The notes beneath the pieces are model-generated. The model was not told the origin of the DNA and did not search any database. It saw nothing but the letters and a program-made list of their open reading frames with translations. Source: Bradyrhizobium sp. in8p8 (GTDB taxonomy: Bacteria; Pseudomonadota; Alphaproteobacteria; Rhizobiales; Xanthobacteraceae). Taken from it: a stretch of DNA of 64,000 nt. Positions 1-9,194 of the stretch are shown here, in pieces; within the stretch, counting starts at the first letter, position 1; every line of letters begins with the position of its first letter. Both the position numbers and the translations under genes were made by a program. The stretch covers positions 186,001 through 250,000 of the forward strand of contig NZ_AUGD01000002.1 of the NCBI RefSeq assembly GCF_000426845.1. The letters run 5' to 3'.

Positions 1-178
1 CATCACTATCGCGCACAACGCCCTGCCGCTGGACCGCCCGCCGATCGCGCTGCATGCGCGGACGGAGGATGTGGAGGTCGCAACCGGGATTCGGATCGGC
101 ATCACCAAGGCGGTCGAACTTCCCTGGCGCTATGGCATCAAGGGCTCGAAGTTCTTGAGCAAGCCATTTCCGAAATAG
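1..178 (+). CDS. 3-methyladenine DNA glycosylase (AAG/MPG family), C-terminal part only
   Basis: The window opens inside this gene. Frame 2 gives 58 residues and ends at a TAG at 176-178. The tail contains [18 protein letters not shown] followed by GSKFLSKPF, which matches the end of the alkyladenine DNA glycosylase (Mpg) family, where a GPRIGIS...LPWRF...GSPFLS stretch closes the fold. Family members flip out and excise alkylated purines in base excision repair. It converges on valS with 2 bases between the stop codons and no visible terminator. The catalytic part lies outside the window, so the family call rests on the tail alone. Confidence 0.7.
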   Translation, partial: ITIAHNALPLDRPPIALHARTEDVEVATGIRIGITKAVELPWRYGIKGSKFLSKPFPK

Positions 179-180
179 GC

Positions 181-3057
181 TTACGATGCCTGTTTCAGCC
201 GCTCCAGCGCCTCGAGCAGCTTGGCCTTGCGGGCCAGCGCCGCCTCGCGCTTTTCACGCTCCTCCTCGACGACCTCCTCGGCCGCGTTGGCGACGAATTT
301 CTCATTGGCCAGCTTGGACTCGGCACGCTTGATGTCGGCGTCGGCCTTGCCGATCTCCTTGTCGAGACGCGTGCGCTCGGCGGCGACGTCGATCACGCCC
401 TTCAGCGGCAGCGCAGCGACCTCACCGCGCACCAGAAGCTGAACCGCGCCGTCGGGCGCGCGGTCGGCGAAGGAGATGTCCGACAACCGGGCCATACGCT
501 TGATCACATCGGTCCAGCGAGGGGCGCGCTCCTTGGTCTCCGCAGATGCGCCCGCAAGCACCAGCGCCGTCAGCGTCGCGGGCGGGATATTCATCTCGGC
601 GCGCACCGAGCGGATCTGGGTGATGAGGTCGATCACCCAGCCGATCTCGGCCTCCGCCGCAGGATCAGTGAAGTCGGCATGGTCGAAGATCGGCAGCACC
701 CAGGCCGGCGAGACCAGCGCATCGGTCGGCCCCGTCGTCGCGGCGAGCATCGCGAGTTGCTCCGGCGTCGGCCCGACCGGCTTGAGCGGCCACGGCGCCA
801 GCGCGAGCAGGCCCTCACGCTTGGCCGTCACCTCCCACAGCTCTTCGGTGATGAAGGGCATAAACGGGTGCAGCAGCTTCAGGATCGCATCGCGCGCCCA
901 GGCGACCATGGCGCGGGTCTCGTCCTTGGCTGGGCTGTCCGGACCCAGCAGCATGGGCTTTGCGAGCTCGACATACCAATCGCAATAGACGTTCCAGACG
1001 AAGCGGTAGATGCTGCCTGCGGCGTCATTGAAGCGATAGGCCTCGATGGCCTCGGTGACCTCACGCGTGGTGTGCGCGGTCTCATGCGCGATCCAGCGGT
1101 TGAGTGTCTCCTTCGCCTTCGCCGGCGCGAAACCTTCTGGCACTGCGCAGTGGTTCATCTCGGCGAACCTGCACGCGTTCCAGAGCTTCGTCGCGAAATT
1201 GCGGTAACCCTCGACGCGGCTGGTGGCGAGCTTGATGTCTCGCCCCTGCGCCGCCATCGCGGCCAGGGTGAAGCGCAGCGCGTCCGCCCCGTATTCGTCG
1301 ATCAGGTTGAGGGGATCGATGACGTTGCCCTTCGACTTCGACATCTTGGCGCCCTTCTCGTCGCGGACGAGGGCGTGGATGTAGACGGTGGAGAACGGCA
1401 CTTCCTTCATGAAGTGCAGGCCCATCATCATCATGCGGGCGACCCAGAAGAAGATGATGTCGAAGCCGGTCACCAGCGCATTGGTCGGATAATAGCGCTG
1501 CACCTCGGGTGTATCGTCGGGCCAGCCAAGCGTGGAGAACGGCCACAGCGCCGAGGAGAACCAGGTGTCGAGCACGTCCTCGTCACGGGTGATGAAGCCT
1601 TCGCGCTTGTTACGGTCGAGCGCCATCTCGCGCCCCTGCTCCGGGGTGATGACTTCCTGCTCGACGTAGTAGCCAAGGGCGTGGCTGATCGCCTCCTCCT
1701 CGGTCTCGGCGACAAACACCTTCCCGTCAGGGCCATACCAGGCCGGAATCTGGTGGCCCCACCAGAGCTGGCGCGAGATGCACCAGGGCTGGATGTTCTC
1801 CATCCAGTCGAAATAGGTCTTCTCCCAGTTCTTCGGCACGAACGTCGTTTCGCCCGAGCGCACCGCCGCGATCGCAGGCCTCGCCAGCGTCTTGGCGTCG
1901 ACATACCATTGGTCGGTCAGATACGGCTCGATCACGCTGTTGGAGCGGTCTCCATGCGGCACCATGTGGGTGTGCGGCTCGATTCGCTCGACGAAGCCGA
2001 ACGATTCCAGCCGCTCGACGATGCGCTTGCGGGCGGCGAAGCGGTCGACCTTGTGGAACTCCTCGGCGAATTGCGAAGCCCCTTCGGGCAGGTCCCGCAA
2101 ATAGTCTTCGTTGTCGAGGAGATCGAGACACCCCTCCCTGTCGAGCACGCTGATCCGACGCAGGCCATGGCGATTGCCGACCTCGAAGTCGTTGAAGTCG
2201 TGCGCCGGGGTTATCTTCACCGCGCCCGAGCCCTTCCCCGGATCGGAATACTCGTCCGCGACGATCTGAATCTTGCGGCCGACCAGGGGCAGGATGACGT
2301 TCTTGCCGATCAGGTTCTCATAGCGCTCGTCATCGGGATGCACGGCCACGCCCGTGTCGCCGAGCATGGTCTCGGGGCGCGTGGTGGCGACGACGATGAA
2401 GCTGGAGGAATCATCTGGGCTGAATGTCTTGCCCTCGATCGGGTAGCGCAGATACCAAAGGTTGCCCTTGACCTCGATCTGCTGCACTTCGAGATCGGAG
2501 ATTGCAGTCAGCAGCTTGGTGTCCCAATTCACCAGCCGCTTGTCCTTGTAGATCAGACCCTCGCGGTGCAGTTCGACGAAGACCTTGACGACGGCCTTCG
2601 AGAGGCCCTCGTCCATGGTGAACCGCTCGCGCGACCAGTCACAGGAGGCGCCGAGCCGCTTGAGCTGGTTGATGATGGTATCGCCGCTCTCGGCCTTCCA
2701 CTGCCAGACCCGTTCGAGAAACTTCGCGCGCCCCATCTCGCGGCGGCCGGGCTGCTGACGCTCCATCAGCTGGCGCTCGACCACCATCTGCGTGGCGATA
2801 CCGGCATGATCGGTGCCGGGCTGCCAAAGCACGTCGCGGCCGCGCATGCGCTCGAACCGGCACAGGATGTCCTGCAGCGTATTGTTCAGTGCGTGGCCCA
2901 TGTGCAGCGAGCCCGTCACGTTCGGTGGCGGGATCACAATGGTAAAGGGCACGGCATCACGGCGATCAGGGCGGCCGGCCTTGAAAGCGAGGCTGTCCTC
3001 CCACACGACGGACATGCGGGTTTCGATATCGGCGGGCTGGTAATTTTTCTCGATCAT
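181..3057 (-). CDS. valS: valyl-tRNA synthetase
   Basis: A 958-residue class I aminoacyl-tRNA synthetase that charges tRNA-Val in the cytosol. The HIGH-type signature appears as PPPNVTGSLHMGHALNN near residues 43-59, and the KMSKS loop as GAKMSKSKGNVIDPLN in the second half. The editing (CP1) domain lies between them and contains the TTRPETMLGDTGVAVHP motif. The C-terminal residues form the ValRS coiled-coil arm, rich in Lys, Glu and Ala and containing ERTRLDKEI. Length is normal for bacterial ValRS. ATG at 3055-3057 has no strong ribosome-binding site but fits the family N-terminus (YQPADIETR). Confidence 0.98.
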   Translation of the reverse strand: MIEKNYQPADIETRMSVVWEDSLAFKAGRPDRRDAVPFTIVIPPPNVTGSLHMGHALNNTLQDILCRFERMRGRDVLWQPGTDHAGIATQMVVERQLMERQQPGRREMGRAKFLERVWQWKAESGDTIINQLKRLGASCDWSRERFTMDEGLSKAVVKVFVELHREGLIYKDKRLVNWDTKLLTAISDLEVQQIEVKGNLWYLRYPIEGKTFSPDDSSSFIVVATTRPETMLGDTGVAVHPDDERYENLIGKNVILPLVGRKIQIVADEYSDPGKGSGAVKITPAHDFNDFEVGNRHGLRRISVLDREGCLDLLDNEDYLRDLPEGASQFAEEFHKVDRFAARKRIVERLESFGFVERIEPHTHMVPHGDRSNSVIEPYLTDQWYVDAKTLARPAIAAVRSGETTFVPKNWEKTYFDWMENIQPWCISRQLWWGHQIPAWYGPDGKVFVAETEEEAISHALGYYVEQEVITPEQGREMALDRNKREGFITRDEDVLDTWFSSALWPFSTLGWPDDTPEVQRYYPTNALVTGFDIIFFWVARMMMMGLHFMKEVPFSTVYIHALVRDEKGAKMSKSKGNVIDPLNLIDEYGADALRFTLAAMAAQGRDIKLATSRVEGYRNFATKLWNACRFAEMNHCAVPEGFAPAKAKETLNRWIAHETAHTTREVTEAIEAYRFNDAAGSIYRFVWNVYCDWYVELAKPMLLGPDSPAKDETRAMVAWARDAILKLLHPFMPFITEELWEVTAKREGLLALAPWPLKPVGPTPEQLAMLAATTGPTDALVSPAWVLPIFDHADFTDPAAEAEIGWVIDLITQIRSVRAEMNIPPATLTALVLAGASAETKERAPRWTDVIKRMARLSDISFADRAPDGAVQLLVRGEVAALPLKGVIDVAAERTRLDKEIGKADADIKRAESKLANEKFVANAAEEVVEEEREKREAALARKAKLLEALERLKQAS

Positions 3058-3193
3058 GGGCTGTTAGAAAGCCGCGCGAGGGGGCCAAGTCAACGGACAA
3101 GTCAACAAAGGTGAGCGCAGACGGGCGCTCCGGTCCGCTCAAACGCCAGTATGGCGCACAAGCGGGGCCATATCAGGGCCGGGCATATCCTTC

Positions 3194-3964
3194 CTATCGG
3201 CCGCCGCGCGAGACCCGTTCGATTTCCGCCTTCACGATGCGCTCAACGAGGCCCGGCAGGTTGTCGTCGAGCCAGGACTTCAGCATCGGCCGCAGCATCT
3301 CCTTGACCAGATCCTCCAGCGTCCGTGCATTGCTGCTGAGCACCGTATGGGCCAGGGAGTTGAACGCGGATTCGACCGCCGAGACCGTCGATTGCGCCAG
3401 GATCGGCTGCTGCGGCGGCAGTGGCGGCGCGTCGAAATCCACCGGCGCGTAGGAAGGTGGCGGCGTCGGACGGGGGGGCGACTCGGCGAATTCAAGATCG
3501 TCCCGCGGCTCGACCTTGCGGAAGCTCGGCGGCGGTGGAGGCGGTGTCGGATCCATCACCATCTCGTCCGTCAGCTCGAGCACGTCGGGTTCCGGCTCGG
3601 GCTCGGGCTCGGGCTCGGGGGCACGGACCTCGGGCGCAGGCGTAGCTGCGTCGAGCCCAGCCAGCAGCGCGTCGATATCGTCCTGGCTGTTGGAGGCATC
3701 CGCCGCCGGCGCGGGTGGCGCCGCTGGAGCCGGCTTCGCAGCTGGCGGCGCAGGCTTCTCAGCGGCCGGTTTGGCAGGAGCGACCTTGGATGGTGGAATG
3801 TCGTTCATGGCCTGCGGCTTCGGCGGAGCGGCCGGCGCTGCAGCCTTCTCGGGCTTGGTGGCCTCGGCCGGCGGTGGCTTGGCCTCATCGTCGGCAATGA
3901 TGCGCCGGATCGAGGCCAGAATCTCCTCCATCGAGGGTTCTGTAACCTTTGCAGGCTGCGTCAT
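3194..3964 (-). CDS. popZ: PopZ-like polar organizing protein (DUF2497)
   Basis: About 256 residues. The N-terminal helix (EPSMEEILASIRRIIADDE) and the C-terminal helical block (LVKEMLRPMLKSWLDDNLPGLVERIVKAEIERVSRGGR region) are the two conserved modules of alphaproteobacterial PopZ. They flank a long Pro/Ala/Glu-rich disordered linker that includes a run of alternating Pro-Glu. In relatives PopZ self-assembles into a cytoplasmic polar matrix that tethers ParB and cell-cycle proteins. The frame opens four codons earlier at 3976, but the ATG at 3964 is better placed behind a GGAG and gives the usual MTQPAKVTEPSMEEIL start. It lies upstream of valS on the same strand, 136 bases away. Confidence 0.9.
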   Translation of the reverse strand: MTQPAKVTEPSMEEILASIRRIIADDEAKPPPAEATKPEKAAAPAAPPKPQAMNDIPPSKVAPAKPAAEKPAPPAAKPAPAAPPAPAADASNSQDDIDALLAGLDAATPAPEVRAPEPEPEPEPEPDVLELTDEMVMDPTPPPPPPSFRKVEPRDDLEFAESPPRPTPPPSYAPVDFDAPPLPPQQPILAQSTVSAVESAFNSLAHTVLSSNARTLEDLVKEMLRPMLKSWLDDNLPGLVERIVKAEIERVSRGGR

Positions 3965-4221
3965 CTCCGACTCCACATCATCAACGCCCTCGCATGCGTT
4001 GTTTTACACCAAGCACGACAGGATTGGCCGGTTCCGCAACGAGAGGCCCGTCATTTTCGTCGCGGCGGCCCGACTTGTCCCCAGATCACGGCTCAACGTG
4101 CAGCGGTGCGCCCCTGCCCCCGGGCACTCAAGCCTTACGCACACGACATCAACGCGGGCGAATCGACCCGCATCATCTTGGCAAGGCTATGTCAGGGAAT
4201 TTGACGATTGCAAGCAAAGCA

Positions 4222-4255
4222 CCGGTCGACCTCAGCTGTTTGCGAGGTCGACCGG
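4222..4255. terminator. perfect 12-bp inverted repeat after tolC, possible terminator
   Basis: Arms CCGGTCGACCTC (4222-4233) and GAGGTCGACCGG (4244-4255) enclose a 10-base loop. It starts about 13 bases past the tolC stop codon and so could end tolC transcription. No clear T-run follows on the minus strand, so a protein-binding or RNA-stability role is equally possible. The rest of the roughly 300-base gap up to popZ holds no gene I can support. Confidence 0.45.
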
Positions 4256-4268
4256 ATGACTACGGGAA

Positions 4269-5654
4269 TCAGCGCCCGTCGGGCGTGCGTACGCCCGCCC
4301 AGCTGTCGCGGACCTGATGGTAGTGAACGCTTGCGTCGTAGGTCGTGGTCCGCAGACCAAGCACCTGCGGCGACAGGCGGCCGACGGCCGCGAGAACATT
4401 ATAGGACGCAACCACGCGATCATGCTGCGCCGTGACCAGCGCGACGCGTGCGTTAACCAGCGCCTGTTGCGCGTTGAGGACGTCGAGCGTGGTGCGTTGC
4501 CCGGCTTTCGCTTCCTCGCGCACGCCGTTCAGCGCGATCTCGGACGCAGCCACCTGAGACTGGGCTGACTGCACCTGCGCCTTGGTGGCCTGCAACGATC
4601 CCCACCATTGCACCACGGTCGCACGAGTCTGGTCGCGCGTGGTTTCGAGGTTGAGGCGCTGCTGCGCCAGATTCTCCTTGGACTGGCGGATCAGCGAATA
4701 TTCGCTACCGCCCTGATAAATCGGCACCGAGACCTGCGCGATCGCGGCAGCGTTGAACGCCCTATACTGGATCAGGGATTGTTCGTATGCCTGCGTGGCG
4801 CTGGCCTGCAAAGTGACGGTCGGCAGAAGGGCACCTTCGGCGACTTTCACCTGCAGAAAGTTGACGTCGATGCCGAACATTGCGGCCGTCACATTGGGAT
4901 GCTCGACCAGACTGAGCTCGATGGCCGAAGCGAGCGTCGGAGGCAGGAACCGATCGACGGGCGAACCTGGCGCCAGATTCGTTGGCTCGTTGCCGATGAT
5001 GCGCCGGAAGTTCGCGCGCGTCGTGGTGAGATTCGCCTCGGCGGTGAGCGCCTGAGTCCTGCCGGCAGCCAGTTGCGCTTCCGATTGGGCGACGTCGGTG
5101 CGGGTCACTTCGCCGACGTTGAAACGGTCACGAGTCTGCTTCAGCGTTTGCTCGAGCACGCGCACGTTGCTGCGCTGGACTTCGAGCGTGGCGGCATCGC
5201 GCAGATAGTCCATGTAAACCGTGGCCGCCTGGAGCAGCACATTTTGATCAAGACTGCGCAGGGCTTCGCGGGCTCCGGACACCTGACTCTCAGCGGCGCG
5301 TGTCCGATTGGCCGTCTGGTTGCCGTTGTACAATGTCTGGGAAGCAGTCAGTCCCACGCTTCGGGGGATGCCGGTCCCGTTAGCCGGAACGCTGGTGCTG
5401 CTGCTCTTGAAGTCCGAGTACTGATAACCAGCGCTCGCGGACAGCGAGACCCTGGGACGATAGCCGGACAGGGCCTGAGGCACGTTTTCGTCAGTCGAGC
5501 GCACCTGGGCGCGCTGCGCGTTGAGTTGCGGATTGTCCTGATAGGCACGCACCAGCGCGCCTTCCATGGTCTCCGCCAAGGCAGGCGTCGGCCCGGCAAG
5601 CGCGAGCAGCAGGACCGAAACCGCAGCTCCGGTGAAGAGCTTCACCCCATGCAT
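4269..5654 (-). CDS. tolC: TolC family outer-membrane efflux channel
   Basis: 461 residues with a signal peptide (MHGVKLFTGAAVSVLLLALAG, cleavage near PALAETM) and two repeats of the OEP/TolC helical-hairpin fold. TolC-type features include LVRAYQDNPQLNAQRAQVRSTDE near the mature N-terminus, TASQTLYNGNQTANRTR, and in the second half VPIYQGGSEYSLIRQSKENL and AGQRTTLDVLNAQQALVNARV. It would form the trimeric outer-membrane duct for type I secretion or multidrug efflux. It follows the Pcm-like methyltransferase gene on the same strand after about 200 bases, a linkage common in alphaproteobacteria. No inner-membrane partner is adjacent, so it probably serves pumps encoded elsewhere. Confidence 0.95.
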   Translation of the reverse strand: MHGVKLFTGAAVSVLLLALAGPTPALAETMEGALVRAYQDNPQLNAQRAQVRSTDENVPQALSGYRPRVSLSASAGYQYSDFKSSSTSVPANGTGIPRSVGLTASQTLYNGNQTANRTRAAESQVSGAREALRSLDQNVLLQAATVYMDYLRDAATLEVQRSNVRVLEQTLKQTRDRFNVGEVTRTDVAQSEAQLAAGRTQALTAEANLTTTRANFRRIIGNEPTNLAPGSPVDRFLPPTLASAIELSLVEHPNVTAAMFGIDVNFLQVKVAEGALLPTVTLQASATQAYEQSLIQYRAFNAAAIAQVSVPIYQGGSEYSLIRQSKENLAQQRLNLETTRDQTRATVVQWWGSLQATKAQVQSAQSQVAASEIALNGVREEAKAGQRTTLDVLNAQQALVNARVALVTAQHDRVVASYNVLAAVGRLSPQVLGLRTTTYDASVHYHQVRDSWAGVRTPDGR

Positions 5655-5855
5655 CCCTGAATTCCGTTCATTCTAACGCCCGGCTCGTGCCCGCGAGCTA
5701 GGTACCGTCTACCAGTGGAGTCGCTGCCCCGCCGCAACATAGGACGCGGTCAAGCGCGACGGAACTACCCGGGAGGGGTTCTCAGTGGAAACTCTTCACG
5801 TGCAGCATCCCGGCCACACTTCTGATTCGGAACGGGATTTTAACGGGCTGTGGGC

Positions 5856-6518
5856 TCAGAAGACGAAGGCAGGCGCCCGTTCCAGCCCGGGAAGGACCGG
5901 GGCTGCGGCGTCGAACAGCGTCCGATGGCCGAATTCACCGTGGGTACGGGTCACGAGCATGGCGCGCGGCGGCTTGGACTCGGCCGAGACCCCCACCAGA
6001 CGTCCGCCTTCCTTGAGCTGCCCGAGCAGAGCTTCCGGCAACACCTCGGCAGCGCCGTTGAGGATGATCACGTCATAGGGGGCGGCGGAGGGATCTCCCT
6101 CGGGGCAGGCCGCCGCCCTGCAGGCGATATTGGCAAGTCCCAGAGAGGTGAAGGCGGCCTTGGCCTTCGCAGCCAAGGCCGAATCGCACTCGGTCGCAGT
6201 GATCTGCCGCGCGAGCTTGGCGCTCAGAGCGGCCAGGTAGCCGGTGGCGCAACCGACGACCAGCACGTTGTCAACCTCGCCTATCTCAGCGGCCTGGAGC
6301 AGCTTGCCGGTCAGCGCCGGCTTGATGAGGAACCGCTTGGCCGCCCCTTCGCTGACGTCCAGATCGAGATCGAGGTACGATAGCGCCTGCCTGGCGGCCG
6401 GCACGAAGGCCTCACGCGGAACCGTGAGCATGGCATCGAGAACACGACGATCGGTGACGTCATTGGTGCGCACCTGGCCATCGACCATTTTTTGGCGCGC
6501 GGTCGAAAAACCGGACAT
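5856..6518 (-). CDS. protein-L-isoaspartate O-methyltransferase family protein (Pcm-like)
   Basis: About 220 residues from the ATG at 6518 (MSGFSTARQKMVDGQVRTNDVTD), which has an AGGG nearby; the open frame extends 20 codons further without a better site. The fold matches PCMT: the RxxMVDGQVR...VTD..VLDAML.VPRE.FVP N-terminus, a SAM-binding glycine loop written VGCATGYLAAL (canonical Pcm has G-T-G-S-G-Y), an acidic residue after the next strand (TATECDSALAAKAK), and YDVIILNGAAEVLPEALL. Classic Pcm repairs isoaspartyl residues. This tolC-linked alphaproteobacterial branch has a diverged glycine motif, so its real substrate is uncertain. Confidence 0.85.
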   Translation of the reverse strand: MSGFSTARQKMVDGQVRTNDVTDRRVLDAMLTVPREAFVPAARQALSYLDLDLDVSEGAAKRFLIKPALTGKLLQAAEIGEVDNVLVVGCATGYLAALSAKLARQITATECDSALAAKAKAAFTSLGLANIACRAAACPEGDPSAAPYDVIILNGAAEVLPEALLGQLKEGGRLVGVSAESKPPRAMLVTRTHGEFGHRTLFDAAAPVLPGLERAPAFVF

Positions 6519-6656
6519 TTGCGGACCCTGCAATGCGGACGATGCCGCGGACGAGAATTCGCGGCATCTTTGGAGCATGCTCGGTCAAAACGCAACATGG
6601 CCGGTAGACCTGAGACACCAGGCTACGCCACTCCCTCGGAGCCCGGCCGATCAGCC

Positions 6657-6836
6657 TTATTCGATCGCCACCGCGAGGCGGCCGATCAGAGCGGCGATCT
6701 CGCCCAGCCGGGCGGAATCCGGCGTCTCGACCGCGCGCGCCAGGCAGGCGAGGCATTCATCGTCGCTGAGCTCGGGAACGCCCGCCGGCAGAATCGAGGG
6801 GGCCATGTGAGAGCGGTCGACCGGGATGTCTGGCAT
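6657..6836 (-). CDS. small hypothetical protein
   Basis: 59 residues starting MPDIPVDRSHMAPS, with a compact acidic helical C-terminal half (ELSDDECLACLARAVETPDSARLGEIAALIGRLAVAIE). The upstream frame has no good start; the ATG at 6836 has a GGAG about 9 bases before it. I see no signal peptide or membrane segment and do not recognise the family. It is upstream of the Pcm-like gene on the same strand. Coding potential is supported by composition only. Confidence 0.5.
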   Translation of the reverse strand: MPDIPVDRSHMAPSILPAGVPELSDDECLACLARAVETPDSARLGEIAALIGRLAVAIE

Positions 6837-7036
6837 GGGAATCGGCTCCGTAAATGTCCGGCAACTCAATGCTGCATCCGGATTGGGTCGATTTGGCGCC
6901 GTCCGCATGGCGTCACCGCGCCCGCGCATCCTTTTGACGTGCGATCCACCCCTTGGGACATGCTCCAGCACTACGCGAGCGAGTTCACTCGCCACGCTAG
7001 ATCACGAGCCTAAACCACAGAAATACTTGAAGGATT

Positions 7037-7111
7037 TGGCTCCCCGGGCTGGATTCGAACCAGCGACCATCCGATTAACAGTCGGATGCTCTACCGCTGA
7101 GCTACCGAGGA
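7037..7111 (-). tRNA. tRNA-Asn(GTT)
   Basis: The reverse strand folds as a complete tRNA: acceptor TCCTCGG pairs with CCGGGGA, the D-arm is GCTCAGCGGTAGAGC, the anticodon stem-loop is ATCCGACTGTTAATCGGAT with anticodon GTT, the T-arm is CTGGTTCGAATCCAG, and the discriminator is G. The CCA is encoded at 7037-7039. Confidence 0.97.
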
Positions 7112-7474
7112 AAAGGCGAACCGTTCGTTCGCGCGCGGCTGCGTATAACAAAGCCGCTTGCGCTTGCAAAGGACGAATTCGTCATCGTCCGCAATGCGTC
7201 TTGAGAAAGGGGGCTGGAATGGCTCCTCCTCCAGCCAACCCCGGCCACGCACTATGCCGCGAGGAACGAATTGCTTGGTCCGGCGTCGCAGCGCGGCGAC
7301 TGGGAGAGGTTGGCGTTCTTCCGCCTCGTCCTCGTCTTGCCAATCAACGCGGATGTTCCAGACGCAGCCTTCGTCGTCGAACCGACAAACGTGCTGGCCG
7401 GGGTCTGCAGCACCTTGTCGATTCGCGACGCGAGATGCGCTGCGCATTCTCGGCAGCAATGAACTGACCTTCAC
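7112..7474 (-). other. gap between tRNA-Asn and the flotillin gene; doubtful small ORF
   Basis: An open minus-strand frame from 7474 would encode 127 residues, but its 3' end runs into the tRNA gene (stop at 7091). The middle (CRFDDEGCVWNIRVDWQDEDEAEERQPLP) has protein-like composition, while the ends do not. It may be a decayed or spurious gene. I see no terminator or other structure here. Confidence 0.3.
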
Positions 7475-9168
7475 AGATCCGCGGCGCTTGCTTTCTCCGG
7501 GAGTGGCGTCGGCACGGCCGCGCCGTTGCTCTTCCCAGTAACGGCACCCACCAGCGCCTTGACGGGATCGTCGTCCGGCGCAAAGCCGCCCTGGCGCAGG
7601 ATCTCGTCGATCATCGGACGCAGCGCATGCACCTTCAGGAGCTCGCCCGCGAGACCCTCGCCGAAGCCGACATTGCCGCCCGCGCCGGTGCCGTTCCCGC
7701 CGAACGCGCCGCCGGTGTGCAGGATGCGGACATCCTTCAGATTGGCGATCGGCCTGACCATTTCGGCCAGCGCCGAGGGCATCGTCTCGATCCGCTTCTT
7801 GGCGATCTCGAAATCGATGACGTTGCTGCCGAGCTTGTTCTGCGCCTCGTTTTTCATCGTGATGACGGCGGCCTCCGCCTCACCGATGTTCCTGACGCCG
7901 ACCGCCTTGATCTTGTTGGACTCGGCTTCGGCGGTGGCCAGTGTGGTGATGGCCTCGGCGCGGTCGAGCGCCGCCCTCTTCTCCGCCTCGGCTGCCACGA
8001 TGACCTCGGTCGACTTGCGCTCGGCCTCGGTGCGCGCAGCGAGCACCTGGGTCAGGCGGGCGCGATCGGCGACTTCGACGGCGCGCGCGGTCACGACCTT
8101 TTCTTCCGCCGAGACGGCGAGCGCTTCTGCGGTCTTGGCTTCGGCGACGGCTTCCGAGGTCTCCTTGCTCTTGGCCGCGATCTGGATCTCGTTCTCCTGG
8201 GTCGCGATCTGGATCTCGCGCTGGGCGTCGGTCCTGCGCTTGTTGATCGCTAGATCCGATTCAATGACTGCGGTCTCCTTGACCTGCTTGGCACCCGCCT
8301 CCTTCTCGGCAACCGCACGGTCGGTATCGATGCGCGCGTTCTCCTCGGTCAGGCGTGCGGTTTGCGTCGCTGTTGCGACCTCGGCGCGGGTGCTGGCGGT
8401 CTTGTTGGCGATGTCGCGCTCCTGCGACAGCTCGGCTTCTTTCTTGGTGCGCTCGATGGTCAGCGTCTGCTGCCGCGCCTCGAGGTCCTTCTGCGCGATT
8501 GCCACCTCGTTGTCGCGCACGATCGCATTGCGGTCGCGGCGACGGGTCTCGGTGATGGTCTTCAGCTGGGTAAGACCTTCGGCGTCGAAGAAGTTTTCCG
8601 GATTGAAGAACTTCACGTCGGTCTGGTCGAGCTTCGTCAGGGACACCGATTCCAGCTCGAGGCCGTTCGACTTCACGTCGGACTCGACCGTCGACTGCAC
8701 GTGCTTGACGAAATCCGAGCGCTTCTCCTGGAGCTCCAGGATGGTCATGGTCGCCGCCACCGACCGCAAGCCGTCGACGAATTTCGCCTCGACCTGGTTG
8801 CGTAGCGCCTCGGCATCGTTGGTCAATGCACCCAGCGTCTGGCTGGCGAGCGCAATGCTCTCCTCGTCGGGGCGGACACGCACGTAGAACTCTGCAACGA
8901 TATCGACGCGCAGACGGTCCTTGGTGATGAGGGATTCCCGCTCCTTGCGCTCGACGGTGAGGCGCAGCGTCTTCAGGTTGACACAGGCATAGGAGTGGAA
9001 GATCGGCAGGATCATGGCGCCCCCGTCGAGCACGACCTTCTTGCCGCCAAGCCCGGTGCGCACGAAGGCTTCGTCGCGGGTGGCGCGCTTGTAGAGGATG
9101 GTGAAGACGATCCCCAGAACGACGATCAGCGCGACGCCGATCATGGCCGGGACTGCAATGTCGAACAT
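7471..9168 (-). CDS. flotillin family protein (YqiK-like, SPFH/band 7)
   Basis: 565 residues. One N-terminal membrane segment (about residues 5-28, VPAMIGVALIVVLGIVFTILYKR) is followed by an SPFH domain (VRTGLGGKKVVLDGGAMILPIFHSYACVNLKTLRL...). A very long Ala/Glu-rich coiled coil covers roughly residues 220-430, and a flotillin C-terminal region contains KRIETMPSALAEMVRPIANLKDVRI. Flotillins scaffold ordered membrane microdomains. The ATG at 9168 has GGAGAGAG just upstream. It is the last gene of a three-gene operon behind a PspA-family gene and a YqiJ-like gene (26-base gap), the usual setting for YqiK-type flotillins. Confidence 0.93.
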   Translation of the reverse strand: MFDIAVPAMIGVALIVVLGIVFTILYKRATRDEAFVRTGLGGKKVVLDGGAMILPIFHSYACVNLKTLRLTVERKERESLITKDRLRVDIVAEFYVRVRPDEESIALASQTLGALTNDAEALRNQVEAKFVDGLRSVAATMTILELQEKRSDFVKHVQSTVESDVKSNGLELESVSLTKLDQTDVKFFNPENFFDAEGLTQLKTITETRRRDRNAIVRDNEVAIAQKDLEARQQTLTIERTKKEAELSQERDIANKTASTRAEVATATQTARLTEENARIDTDRAVAEKEAGAKQVKETAVIESDLAINKRRTDAQREIQIATQENEIQIAAKSKETSEAVAEAKTAEALAVSAEEKVVTARAVEVADRARLTQVLAARTEAERKSTEVIVAAEAEKRAALDRAEAITTLATAEAESNKIKAVGVRNIGEAEAAVITMKNEAQNKLGSNVIDFEIAKKRIETMPSALAEMVRPIANLKDVRILHTGGAFGGNGTGAGGNVGFGEGLAGELLKVHALRPMIDEILRQGGFAPDDDPVKALVGAVTGKSNGAAVPTPLPEKASAADL

Positions 9169-9194
9169 GGACTCTCTCCGCTGGATGGGGCTTG

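Noticed and set aside
679..3114. 811-codon plus-strand open frame opposite valS
   Set aside because: Arg/Leu/Asp-rich antisense shadow created by GC-rich codon use of valS; no domain or ribosome-binding site.
6826..7467. 213-codon plus-strand open frame
   Set aside because: Runs straight through the tRNA-Asn gene in antisense and lacks protein-like composition.
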